Shown: positions 11,640 to 22,439 of the stretch, one piece after another
Layout of the letters: the number at the start of each line of letters is the position of its first letter
How positions within the stretch are numbered: position 1 is the stretch's first letter
Source: Acheta domesticus
Lineage: Eukaryota; Arthropoda; Insecta; Orthoptera; Gryllidae
Direction: 5' to 3'
DNA length: 64,000 nt
Assembly: GCA_031308135.1 (NCBI GenBank)
Contig: JAHLJT010000631.1
Location: 36,705,579 to 36,769,578 of the forward strand
Position numbers and translations under genes: made by a program
The notes under the pieces: model-generated
The model's input: only the letters and a program-made list of their open reading frames with translations
What the model was told of the DNA's origin: nothing
Database searches by the model: none

Positions 11640-13294
11640 AATGGAACCAAATAAAAGCAAATGCGCCAAGGGCGTTGTCAAGGATGATCGAGCAGCTACA
11701 AAAATCCCGAAGGTCCTTTGGCGCGAGGGCTTTTTGTCGCCCGAGATCATTACAACTAGTAAACTGCCCGTGGTGCATACACGTTTTTATATTTTATCTC
11801 ATTTTAATGATTCACATTTACTCATTTACGAAGTAACTGTGTGTGAAATTGACTTGGTCCTCTTTTCATATTTCCGTCCCACAATTGAGCCATTCTACGT
11901 CAAATCGCACAAAAAAGACCAAAATTTGACCTTCATATTTTTATTAATTTTCTATTTTTTTCTCTTCGTTATATGGATCAAATAAGTGAACACGTGTATT
12001 TTAATTTTTTTCTAACTTTATTATTTTTGGAAATATTGTATAATGAAGTTTGCTAAAAATGACGCGCATCACTAACTTAAAATATCATATAGTTGAATAC
12101 ATTAATTATAGAAATTCCGTTCAAATTCCATTCGAAACTTAAAAACATGTTTAATTTTTAGGATTTTGCAAAATATTTAATTTTTTGAATTTTCAATTTT
12201 TTAAAAAAAACTGAAATTTTGAAAAATTGAATATTTTGTAAACTCGATGAGCTAAAAATTTTTTAAAATGTTTATGAACGCACTAGAGTATTGATAATAA
12301 GTCCACAAAAGATCAAAGTGGGATCTCAGTAACTTTAAAGAAAACTTTAACTTTTAATATTTTACGAACCAGTATGTAATAAATTGCTGCAATAGACACG
12401 TTTTTTGCGTTACTGGTCGTCGGTTTCTTTGGATGAAGCAGTAATTTAAGTACTTCTTGAGGTGGTGAAACTTCATGATTGAATTATAAATAATAATATT
12501 TATGTATAATAATATACATATAAACAATATTAATGTATTTATAAATAATTTATAAATCTATAAATAATTAAATGACGAATTCTTGATTCAGGTTTTGACT
12601 GACATTTTGAAATTTTCTGGTCCCTCACAACTCGCTTTAAATACAAGTACTCGCTGACCATAGAATTCCTGAACTTTCGTCACAATGCACAGTTTTAATG
12701 CCTTACCGAATTTACTTCAGTTCTGGACAAAATTCCATTTCTTCAACCAACTTTTTAGACACTTTTATCGGTTCGGTTGCTGCAAAAAAACGTTTATTTT
12801 ATTGTATGTCCAACTTTCAAAAATTGTCAAAATGTAAATTTTCAACGTCATGCCATCTGTTGAGTGAAAGTAATCGATAAGTTTACTAGATAGTATCTTT
12901 GTCTAATTTTTCGATGGCTGTCGATGGATCTTCAATGTGAAAAAATTTATCTGTGTTGGCACTTTGTACTTTCTAAAATTTCTCATGGAGGTGCCATTTT
13001 GTTCCAATTTTCTTTTCGTGGCGGGGGGTTTCTCCTGTTGCAATAAAAACTCATGTTTATCTTCCCTTTATTCATTTCGCAGACACTTAACGAACTATCC
13101 GAGGAGCTTAAAATGTCACTTCCTGATTTCCACTTCTTTCACTGGACGTTCCGCTACTTCGTTTAAGCCACGGGGCCACTGATCTCGATGCGATTTCATT
13201 AAGAAAGGCCGTTTGGAAGCCGATTCCCTTTCTCCGAAATGATCACAATTCGCCAATCTAATGATCTGTAAATTTACCAGCAAATCGTGGTTTA
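11640..13294. other. AT-rich stretch up to the first gap, with a hairpin
   Basis: Non-coding. An imperfect inverted repeat at 12169-12238 has arms of roughly 30 bases (CAAAATATTTAATTTTTTG... and its approximate complement) and could fold into an AT-rich hairpin. Contig 1 ends at 13294. Its last bases do not match the sequence beyond the other end of the duplicated locus (47223 onwards). Confidence 0.55.
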
Positions 13295-14294
13295 NNNNNN
13301 NNNNNNNNNNNNNNNNNNNNNNNNNNNNNNNNNNNNNNNNNNNNNNNNNNNNNNNNNNNNNNNNNNNNNNNNNNNNNNNNNNNNNNNNNNNNNNNNNNNN
13401 NNNNNNNNNNNNNNNNNNNNNNNNNNNNNNNNNNNNNNNNNNNNNNNNNNNNNNNNNNNNNNNNNNNNNNNNNNNNNNNNNNNNNNNNNNNNNNNNNNNN
13501 NNNNNNNNNNNNNNNNNNNNNNNNNNNNNNNNNNNNNNNNNNNNNNNNNNNNNNNNNNNNNNNNNNNNNNNNNNNNNNNNNNNNNNNNNNNNNNNNNNNN
13601 NNNNNNNNNNNNNNNNNNNNNNNNNNNNNNNNNNNNNNNNNNNNNNNNNNNNNNNNNNNNNNNNNNNNNNNNNNNNNNNNNNNNNNNNNNNNNNNNNNNN
13701 NNNNNNNNNNNNNNNNNNNNNNNNNNNNNNNNNNNNNNNNNNNNNNNNNNNNNNNNNNNNNNNNNNNNNNNNNNNNNNNNNNNNNNNNNNNNNNNNNNNN
13801 NNNNNNNNNNNNNNNNNNNNNNNNNNNNNNNNNNNNNNNNNNNNNNNNNNNNNNNNNNNNNNNNNNNNNNNNNNNNNNNNNNNNNNNNNNNNNNNNNNNN
13901 NNNNNNNNNNNNNNNNNNNNNNNNNNNNNNNNNNNNNNNNNNNNNNNNNNNNNNNNNNNNNNNNNNNNNNNNNNNNNNNNNNNNNNNNNNNNNNNNNNNN
14001 NNNNNNNNNNNNNNNNNNNNNNNNNNNNNNNNNNNNNNNNNNNNNNNNNNNNNNNNNNNNNNNNNNNNNNNNNNNNNNNNNNNNNNNNNNNNNNNNNNNN
14101 NNNNNNNNNNNNNNNNNNNNNNNNNNNNNNNNNNNNNNNNNNNNNNNNNNNNNNNNNNNNNNNNNNNNNNNNNNNNNNNNNNNNNNNNNNNNNNNNNNNN
14201 NNNNNNNNNNNNNNNNNNNNNNNNNNNNNNNNNNNNNNNNNNNNNNNNNNNNNNNNNNNNNNNNNNNNNNNNNNNNNNNNNNNNNNNNNNNNNN
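13295..14294. other. Assembly gap (1000 N)
   Basis: Exactly 1000 N, which is a fixed-size scaffolding gap rather than a measured one. Orientation and adjacency of the flanking contigs are therefore inferred by a scaffolder and are not sequence-proven. Confidence 0.98.
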
Positions 14295-14366
14295 TTTGTA
14301 ACGGGCTAAGAAGATACTGGTGATAGGAAGTTTCAAGTTTGGTTTCCACAAACTTTTAAGAATCGT

Positions 14367-14426
14367 TTTCAACATTGGCAGTGCTCTTAAAGGACGTGCA
14401 GTTTCAACATTGGCAGTGCTCTTAAA
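14367..14426 (+). repeat. Short direct repeat, 25 bp x 2
   Basis: TTTCAACATTGGCAGTGCTC followed by TTAAA occurs at 14367-14391 and again at 14402-14426, ten bases apart. The same pair is present inverted at about 47085-47150 in the other arm, so it predates the duplication or haplotype split. Confidence 0.85.
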
Positions 14427-14429
14427 TGT

Positions 14430-15480
14430 ATATTAAAAGAGATAGACGTGAATCAAGTACAATCATTCAATATAAAATTGAATGGACCACAATAACAGGA
14501 GAAATCAATCTTTACAGTAGGAGGAAACAAAACGTGTAGCAGTTAGGCCACGCCTTATTACGGAGGTAGGTAAACGGCTTATTTTAAGTCGACCGCAAGT
14601 GGCAGTCGGTATACGCCAGTCACATGTTCCTTCACCGTGTCGTGAAGTTTGATTAATAGACCTCGCAAAAATTGTTATCGATTTTTTTCTGACGATGAAT
14701 ATTCTCAACGCAAATGTTGAGGACATGTCAGCAGCGAGGGAAGATGCTTACTCTTTTATGATCTCCCTCTCCCAGACAGTGATCACAGCGGCGGATTGCT
14801 TTTGGTTTCCACTGTACAGAAGGTGATAGGGTGATCGTGATAGATGAATGATGGTTCAACAACGATGACATTTTCAGAAGTCAAGTACGTCACAATCAGT
14901 TACTGTAAAGGCCCGTCTCCTTATCGTGACACAAACATTCTTAAGAAATTAAGGATGTCCCAAAGACAATTCCTCACTCCTAATTATAAAGAGAAATAAA
15001 TCCTTTCGAAAATTTGGAAATATCACAAATATGCCCGTCATTCATTGTTACATACGAGGATCACAGAAATTCAGGAAGACGATTTGAAAACTGCAAGAGA
15101 AAATACAGTACATTATACGTTGAAGCAGCTTGTATATGATTGTGTGACCACTAAGCAATGCTAACAAACCCACAAGTACATTTGTGCTATGAATACTATT
15201 AAGATATCTTATTCACTCTTGCCACATGTAAAGTTGAGTAGTTGAAGGCGCGCGCGACGCAACAATGAGGAACACATTAAGGCGCGTGTGCATGACCAGG
15301 CGAAAGTGAGTTGCCGTGACTAATGGAGGCGCTGGAGGGAGTTGGCGTGAAACGACGTGAAGGGCTCTCAGGGTGGATCCCGTTGTGCCCGTCCCCCTCG
15401 TGCCCTCTCCCACCGATTCCTACCGGAGACACACGGCACAAAATTAGAGAACACATTTATAAAATTTTACATGAACATAT
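14430..15480. other. Non-coding stretch in the left arm
   Basis: No gene recognised. Short frames (for example 14505-14726 on the - strand) are not conserved as clean frames in the mirror copy at 46030-47080. Confidence 0.5.
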
Positions 15481-15499
15481 TTAAGGATCTGTCTTGGAA

Positions 15500-15554
15500 G
15501 AATATACGTTACTCGCGGAACCCGGCAGACGTTGTTGCCCTTCTTCATCTCTCC

Positions 15555-15587
<33 letters not shown>

Positions 15588-16400
15588 CTCTCTCTCTCCG
15601 TCTCTCTCTCTCCGTCTCTCTCTCTCCGTCTCTCTCTCTCAGTCTCTCTCTCTCGTCTCTCTCTCTCCGTCTTCTCTCTCCGTCTCTCTCTCTCTCTTCT
15701 CTCCGTCTCTCTCTCCTCCGTCTCTCTCTCTCCCGTCTCTCTCTCCGTCTCTCTCTCTCCGTCTCTCTCTCTCCTTCTCTCTCTCCGTCTCTCTCTCTCC
15801 GTCTCTCTCTCTCCGTCTCTCTCTCTCCCGTCTCTCCCTCTCTCCGTCTCTCCGTCTCTCTCCCGTCTCTCTCTCTCCGTCTCTCTCTCTCCGTCTCTCT
15901 CTCTCCGTCTCTCTCTCTCCTCTCCTTCGTCCCTCTCTCTTCCGTCTCCTTCTCCTCTCTCTCTCTCCGTCTCTCTCTCCGTCTCTCTCTCCGTCTCTCT
16001 CTCTCCGTCTCTCTCTCTCCGTCTCTCTCTCCGTCTCTCTCTCTCCGTCTCTCTCTCTCCGTCTCTCTCTCTCCGTCTCTCTCTCTCCGTCTCTCTCTCT
16101 CGTTCTCTCTCTCCGTCTCTCTCTCTTCTCTCTCTCCGTCTCTCTCTCTCCGTCTCTCTCTCTCCGTCTCTCTCTCTCCGTCTCTCTCTCTCCGTCTCTC
16201 CTCTCTCTCTCTCCGTGTCTCTCTCTCCGTCCTCTCTCCGTCTCTCTCTCGTCTCTCTCCGTCTCTCCGTCTCTCTCCCCGTCTCTCTCTGTCCTGTCTC
16301 AGTATGTCTGTTTGTGTGTGTCTCTCTCTGTCCCTCTCATTCTCATTTAGTTGCAGATTTTGCACGTCTCTGAAAAGGTGGAGTAATATTGAGAAACACG
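15500..16400. repeat. TE-like core with expanded CT-rich array
   Basis: A core reading TTACTCGCGGAACCCGGCAG near 15510-15530 is followed by a pyrimidine array (about 15547-16338) whose main unit is the 14-mer CTCTCTCTCTCCGT with 12-mer variants. A closely related core precedes the second CT-rich tract at 17035. The mirror copy at about 45300-46005 is shorter and more regular. Open frames of 240-340 codons through it encode only Ser/Leu/Pro or Arg/Glu repeats. Confidence 0.85.
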
Positions 16401-16519
16401 GGACCAGCAAAAACGTAATAGAATGTTCAAGAATATCTCTCCTATAGAGTATGGTGTGAGAAACGTTCCTTAGAGGCCATCGGTCTCAAAATTTTGTTTT
16501 TAATTCCATAGAACGCTTT

Positions 16520-16760
16520 GTTTAGGAGTTATTTAACGATATAGATTAAAAATGCAATCGACACCACTAACGCCAAACACCACTAGCGCCTAAACCATAC
16601 GTAGGAATTTTCCAAATTGAAGAACCCTCTATCGATCTGACTCGAGTCCTAAGCTTTGAGATTTTCAAAAACATTCTTTAAAATTTTGGAGTACTTTACT
16701 ATGAATCCCTCCCGGAAATTTTCAAATTTTTTCTTTCCTTCTTTACTTCCTCTTCTTTGT
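16520..16760 (-). repeat. Copy of the GGAC-associated dispersed repeat
   Basis: Contains ACTAGCGCCTAAACCATACG and an AGATCGATAG-like segment in inverse orientation, matching the core of the element at 4600-5350 but without a GGAC run. The mirror copy lies at about 44940-45170. Confidence 0.5.
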
Positions 16761-17034
16761 TCTATCCTCGTACTACTTACACACACACACAAACATGTGC
16801 ATGCATAATAATACTAAACATGTCTGGAGACTTAAATTCATTAATATATTTATTAATTCTCTATACAATTAAAACAATTTAAATATTGTTCTTCCTAATA
16901 TTTAGTGTTAGTTTGTAGTTCCAGTACTGTAGCTAGCTGAAATGAAACCAGTGTTTTTTAAATACACGAAACAAAGTTGAATTCCTCATAAATCCGTAAT
17001 CAACAATGCCTAGTCTTTGAGATGTCAACCATTC

Positions 17035-17560
17035 ACATATATACATTACTAGCGGAACCCAGCAAGCGTTTTTGCTCTTCTCCCTCTCTCCCTTCTCCCC
17101 TCTCCTCTTTCTCCCCCCTCTTCCTCTCTCTCCCTCCGCCTTCTTCTCTATCTGCGCCTCTCCCTCTCTCTCCGTCTCTCTCAACAGGGTCTCCAGTCTC
17201 TCTCTCTCTGTATGTCTCTGCTTCTCCTCTTTCCTCTCTCACACAGACCACACGGCGCGCGCGCCGCCATGTCCTGTCTCCTCGGCCTCGCCCTGCGTCA
17301 CGCGGCAATTGCCCAACAAAAATAAAGTCCAGGAGGAGCTCAGTTGGAATTGAAATTGATTTAAAATGAAGTGCCATCTTGTGCTGCAGCGCCATATAAA
17401 AACCTTCTCCATCAAACAAAACACGTAGTTGTGCCAACTTTCATGCAGGTCGGTCCAAACAGTATCGTAGTTCATCCATCTGGTCCGTATCAACATCTTT
17501 TTTATATACAGAGATTTTAATGCTGTTACGGTTCTTACGAAATGCACTTAAGAAATTATA
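17035..17560 (-). repeat. Second CT-core repeat element
   Basis: Starts with TTACTAGCGGAACCCAGCAA, the same core as at 15510, then a CT-rich tract (17071-17231), then a segment with CCAACTTTCATGCAGGTCGG and ending in an A/T run near 17510. The mirror copy at 44180-44645 reads in the opposite direction. The terminal words resemble dispersed non-LTR or SINE-like element ends seen in insects, but the class is inferred and no open reading frame supports it. Confidence 0.55.
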
Positions 17561-19130
17561 AACTAGCCTAAACACCTACAAGATGCACTGAAGGACTTTA
17601 AACACAAAACCAACTTCGAAATTGTTCACTTGGAGACACGTTTTGCGACAGAAATTCCTTCGATACTCGAGGCACATTCACGTCTTTGGAATTGGAACCT
17701 GCGGAAAGATGGAGAAGAAATCTGCGAAAGAAGCGTTGGCAGTGCTTTCCACAGCGCGCGACCATCAACGCCGATGAAATACAACTCATCGCGGGAAAAA
17801 ATCCGAGATGCGACGGCCATAAACAGCAAACCTTCGGGGTACTCGCCTGCGACGCCGCACTAAAGACACGCCACGCTACGCCACGCAACGACGTCTTTTG
17901 TCAGAAAAAAGAGAGATGCTCCACACGCCAGTGATTAACATCCATTTGACTCCGTCTCGCGATGCATGCTCTCATGTCGAGATCTGGTTACTGGTTCAAG
18001 AATTCTCGTTGCGAAATGCTCTCGCGCTTAAAGCAAAGGGGACGTTCTACTTGCATTTGTGAGAGGGTGTTAACACATTTAACGACTTCACAGTTTTAAA
18101 ATTATATTAAATTTATTGCAAATTATTGATTTATGGAGTTTATCAAAAACGCGGATGTTTCTGCATTAAGTAAAATAACATCTACTCAATATTTGACATA
18201 AATTGTTTTGGATTCAATATGGTATGTCATTTCTATTTGAAACCCAAACTTTAGAGCTTCTGCGACGATGGTGCTAAGCCCTCTATGAAATAATGGTTAT
18301 ACCATTACAACTTGTATACTTAAAATAATGTAATTAAGCTGGTGTCCTACTTTTGTCTGGATTAGGACCGACAAATATGACTTTTTTTTCATGAATAAAT
18401 GGTTCTCAGTTTTTTGAAAATTAGAAATACGTGCTTCAAATCATTCTGTATTCATTTTCGTGTCAGTTTCTCCACGAGAGGAAAGTAGGTCACATTCTTG
18501 TTCTGATTGATAATGGCCATGTCACGCCTATTCATATCTCTCGATTTATTCTATATTTGAAACGGTTCATTTACTTATGTGATTCTGGGCCAACACGATT
18601 TCAAATGTTTACTACTTTGGAATGTTTGCAAATATATAAGCAATACGTTAAGTAACTTTTCTCTGAGTACCCCACGCGGCTGAGTGACAAGTTACCCGAC
18701 TATCATAATGTCAATTAACCTTGCTCAATATTGATATTTTACTTCGACGCTGAGAATATTCTTCACATAATTCATCATCACGAGAATCAACTTTGGAGCT
18801 ACATATAGGTCTCCGGTGATCTTTCATATGTGAAGCTGGTGCTTTTGCCTATTCTCAGACTGCGAGCACTTGAGCAGATAGATACTGCTGCTGGTTGCAA
18901 AACAAGAGGGCAGGTAAAACAGTACACGTCTCACTACAACTAATGAATACAGGATCTGCACAAACCATGCTAACAAAACGAGGTTCAATCTTTAATTGGT
19001 ATCGCGGTCTGACATACCGCGCAACTATCACTGGTTGATATATCTTCATGTCCAGCGGCTCAAAACCTTCCTTGTTAGTGCAGATCTCTCTCTCTCTCTC
19101 TGAATAAAGTTGGAGCTTCACTAGAGGTTT
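17561..19130. other. Non-coding stretch in the left arm
   Basis: Contains several short overlapping frames (17598-17934) and a possible transposase remnant (18431-18655), listed separately. Nothing else was recognised. The mirror copy is about 42570-44170. Confidence 0.45.
18431..18655 (+). pseudogene. Possible pogo/Tigger-like transposase remnant
   Basis: A 74-codon frame contains HILVLIDNGHVTP followed about 25 residues later by PTRFQ and a LE...YK tail. In DDE_1 (pogo/Tigger) transposases the second catalytic aspartate sits in an LLLDN-H context, followed by PP-(T/S)-H-x-x-Q-P-L-D. The spacing is similar but the third acidic site is not convincing. The mirror copy near 43080-43260 has stop codons. 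Treat as weak; it could be chance. Confidence 0.22.
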
Positions 19131-19143
19131 TTTTCTAGAGTTT

Positions 19144-19206
<63 letters not shown>
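19144..19206. repeat. (TA)n/(GA)n compound microsatellite
   Basis: TA repeat at 19144-19186 followed directly by GA repeat at 19187-19206. The mirror copy at 42487-42566 has more TA and CT units, so this locus is length-polymorphic between the two copies. Confidence 0.95.
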
Positions 19207-19539
19207 TAATATTTTTGTGAAGTGCGGTATGAGATATCGCCGATACCACTTGCATTAAATATATTTGTTCGCCTAGCGATACCAAAACTACGAGATAACA
19301 TGTAATTATAGAGATCATAATTCTAAAATCGAACAGGAATAAGAGAATGAACATGAATATGAAAATTATTCAAATACTACCAACAACGAACGCATTTATT
19401 ATGAAAAAAATGCTTCAAGTGGTGTGCCTACCCTCCAATGATTATTTCGTATTTCAGGGCGCGTCAACAACTATCATTTATCCCGTACGTGTAGTGAATT
19501 GTTTCTCCGAAACACGTTGGTGGTCTTGCATGCTGGATA

Positions 19540-19966
19540 ATGAGATCTGGCGCCGACCTACACGTCGGCTAGGGACCTTCCCCACCCAGGTATCTCCCAC
19601 TAGCCGAGTACTGCCCTAGCTTAGTTCCCAACTAGTCTCCCGTCATTTTATGTAGTGTATGTAAGTTTAAGTGTGTTAGTAAGTAAAGGGTGAAGAAAGG
19701 ACAAGGAAGAGGAAGAAAAGACCGCGTGCGGTCCGTGGCGCGTTTGTTAGGGTACTGCACCGGCATTAACCTGGCGTTCATCGGAGAAATCACGGAAGTC
19801 AGAGCAGCCGTCCGTAAGAATTCTCCTCCAGAAAGCGACTGAATTCGTCGCTGCTATCTGGCTAGGGTCGAAAATCTTGCCACCGTCAGGACTCGAACCC
19901 TAGAACCCCCGGTTCAGAGGCACCGCAGTAACATCAACTGAAGCCCTGTGCCACCTCCGTTGATCG
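19540..19966 (-). repeat. tRNA-headed SINE, left-arm copy
   Basis: Read on the - strand, the head has an A-box-like TGGCACAGGGC (complement at 19943-19953) and a perfect B box GGTTCGAGTCC (complement at 19889-19899), about 50 bases apart, as in RNA polymerase III tRNA promoters. The body continues with a conserved block to about 19540; the 3' end is uncertain. It is not a functional tRNA because no cloverleaf with paired acceptor ends is seen. The mirror copy is 41726-42150. Confidence 0.55.
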
Positions 19967-20518
19967 TTTGTTGATGTTATCTCAGTCATTCCGTGATATT
20001 CCACTGCACTCGTTCTCACTCCGCACATTGACTCTCATTCGCTTTTGACGAGACTTACTCCGGTTCCCGATGTGTGTGTCTTGACCTTGTGAAAAATCCT
20101 ACCGTGACCGGGACTTGAATTAGAAGTTTTGCGTAATCATAAACCTTTATAAAACAAATGTTAAATATTAGACTAGCAGATAAGTTCAGTGTCAAATAAT
20201 ACGTTGAATTATAGGAATTAAGCATGAGCGGTAATATAGACCGCCGATATCAATTAAAGGTTTCGAAAAGCGATACCAATTAAAGGTTAAACTAGTGACG
20301 CTACAACACTTACTTCTCATTATTTGCAACGGTTATAATAAAGATTCCCTAATATTTGCATAACATTGCACATCATTGATGACGGCTTCCCTTCCCAATT
20401 TACTTGTTAGAGTATTTTTTCAGTTTCTGTTTTAACAGTCTATCAAACTGTGATCATTGACAGGCGCACAAATCTTATAAATCAACACTCCGATTTCGTG
20501 TTGGACTCAAATTACCAA
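19967..20518. other. 550-base segment present only in the left arm
   Basis: Immediately next to the SINE head, these bases have no counterpart in the right arm, where the flanks meet at about 41720-41730 (ATAATGAACGGAACGATCAA). It contains two degenerate copies of a GATAYCAATTAAAGGTT-like word. I recognise no gene. It is either an insertion in contig 2 or a deletion in contig 3. Confidence 0.7.
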
Positions 20519-22430
20519 TGTTCATTATATCCCCTATTCCATGGCTCTCACCATCATACCCTGGGTTGGAGGACCGATTTATCGTGAAAATAAATCTGGG
20601 GAGCAGAGTGGGACACATAAGCGAAAATAGACTAGGAAGTGTTGGGGTCAGAATAGGAGGGATAGAATAAGAAAGTAAAATGAGACCTATATGTGTTGCT
20701 CCTACTTGAAGCTCAAAAGCTAACAAACAATATCTACAGCGCTTCTACCTTTAACAGGCCTTCTCCCTTTAGTGCACAATTTAAGGAGATACGAGGTACT
20801 TGTGTGGATGGATAGATAGAGAGATATATTCTTCTTTATCTCTCTACTCGAATTTACCTTCCGGTTTTACCTTCCGCTTCTCCATCGCTGCTGCCAGCTA
20901 TCGGTACCAGAAGGAGTTTACCAGGGACTCCGGTGGGTACTACCGCTTCCGTGTGAACTCCTCCCAGTGAGCCCTTACGTTCCAAGAACGTCATGCCGAG
21001 GTTCAAAATAATTTTATATAAGCAGACGAAATAATGTGCAAACAAAACCAAATTAGTTTTGTTTTTACATGATGATTTAATATTATAAGGTCACATATGT
21101 CATGTCTGAAGGGGTTATTCTTCTTAAAAATGAATACGTAATATTTTATTGTAATTTAATTTTTACTTTCTCGCAAACGTACTTATATGTGGAGTAATAT
21201 ACGTAATCTAAAGAAAGTTTTACAATGCTGTGGAAAGGCAATTTCGAGATATTAATGGAAATACATCTTTTGGGGGAAAGTTTTTTTATTTCATAACGTC
21301 CGTCCGACCTTCGGAAAGGAAAAAAATGAATATTTTGAGAAAATGTTATTAAAAGTGCTTCAAATTATTGCACATCATGCTTCTTCAAACTTGAGAGGAT
21401 CATCTTGCTAACAAAAATTTTCTGTTAAATTTGAATTCACAATTGCGCATTTTCAGAAACATTGAAACGACATTCTCTCAAGAGGGGTTAATTTTTTCAA
21501 AGAAAATGTTCATATAGAACTACATTTTACTCTTCTGTAATATTCTTAAAGTCATATTTCAATTCTAATATTAGGGAACCGAAATGTCGAGAAAATACGA
21601 AAAATGTATATAAGGTGCCGAGAAATAGCAGCTAAAAAGACGGTAGGATAAACCGTAAAGTTAGACTAAAAATATTATATTCTAACTAGTATGTGAAAGC
21701 TTGACGCCCTACTGAGAGACCACTACTTCCTAGCATACCAATTGTATTTTGTAGAGGAGAAAGTATTGCGATGCTGCAGCGGAAACTGTGATTTTTCGGT
21801 AGAAAAACTCGAAATGTGGGGTCCCGAAACAGAAAAAGGGGATCATTCTTACTCCTGTATGTAGTAAATAAAATAATAATTCTCTAATACATTGTGTAGT
21901 CAGAATCCACGTTTTGTAGGTCTTTGAAATAACTGTTCACGGAAAAATGTCATTCCGCGAGACAGCCTCTCCTTCCGCCTGTTTGTCTGTGAACAATGCC
22001 AGAGGCTAAATCGTACGTAGAATTTTCATCAAAATTAGTATTCTCCGATCGATCGTTCAAATGTAGCAGCTGGGATGACGGTTGTGAAATACCGAAAAAA
22101 TAGCCCAGACCAAAGAGATTAGGAAACCAACAGGAGAAAGTTTGTGCCATTCTGTAGAACTACACGTGTTTTATGTTTAATTTTAATTTGATGTACTTGT
22201 ACATGCATATACGTGAATGATCCGAATGTTTCCTCATTTAATGGTTCTTTTGTATTGTATGTGTTAAGAAGAAGAAAATAGGAAAGCTAGACGAATTTAA
22301 AGGGGAAGACTTTGTTGACATGTTTGCATTTTATTTAATATAAATAAGAAGGAAAGACAAAAATAGATGGGAGGATCGCAGTATTCACCACTTTTAGTTT
22401 GGAAACCGCCTTGCTGGTAGGTCTAAACAT
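20519..22430. other. Non-coding stretch in the left arm
   Basis: AT-rich. It contains an inverted copy of the tail of the GGAC-associated dispersed repeat at about 21170-21490 and a diverged piece near 22000-22060. Mirror copy at about 39840-41700. No gene recognised. Confidence 0.5.
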
Positions 22431-22439
22431 CCATACTTG

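Noticed and set aside
13116..14375. Long frames across the N runs (also 30233-31562)
   Set aside because: Their length is almost entirely N; the real codons at the ends are short and unrecognisable.
15357..16447. Ser/Leu/Pro or Arg/Glu repeat frames of 270-340 codons, and the like at 45164-46036
   Set aside because: Translations of CT/GA arrays, open in several phases on both strands.
19889..19953. tRNA gene suggested by perfect A- and B-box-like motifs
   Set aside because: No cloverleaf with paired acceptor and anticodon stems could be drawn; long extra sequence follows, so it is a SINE head.
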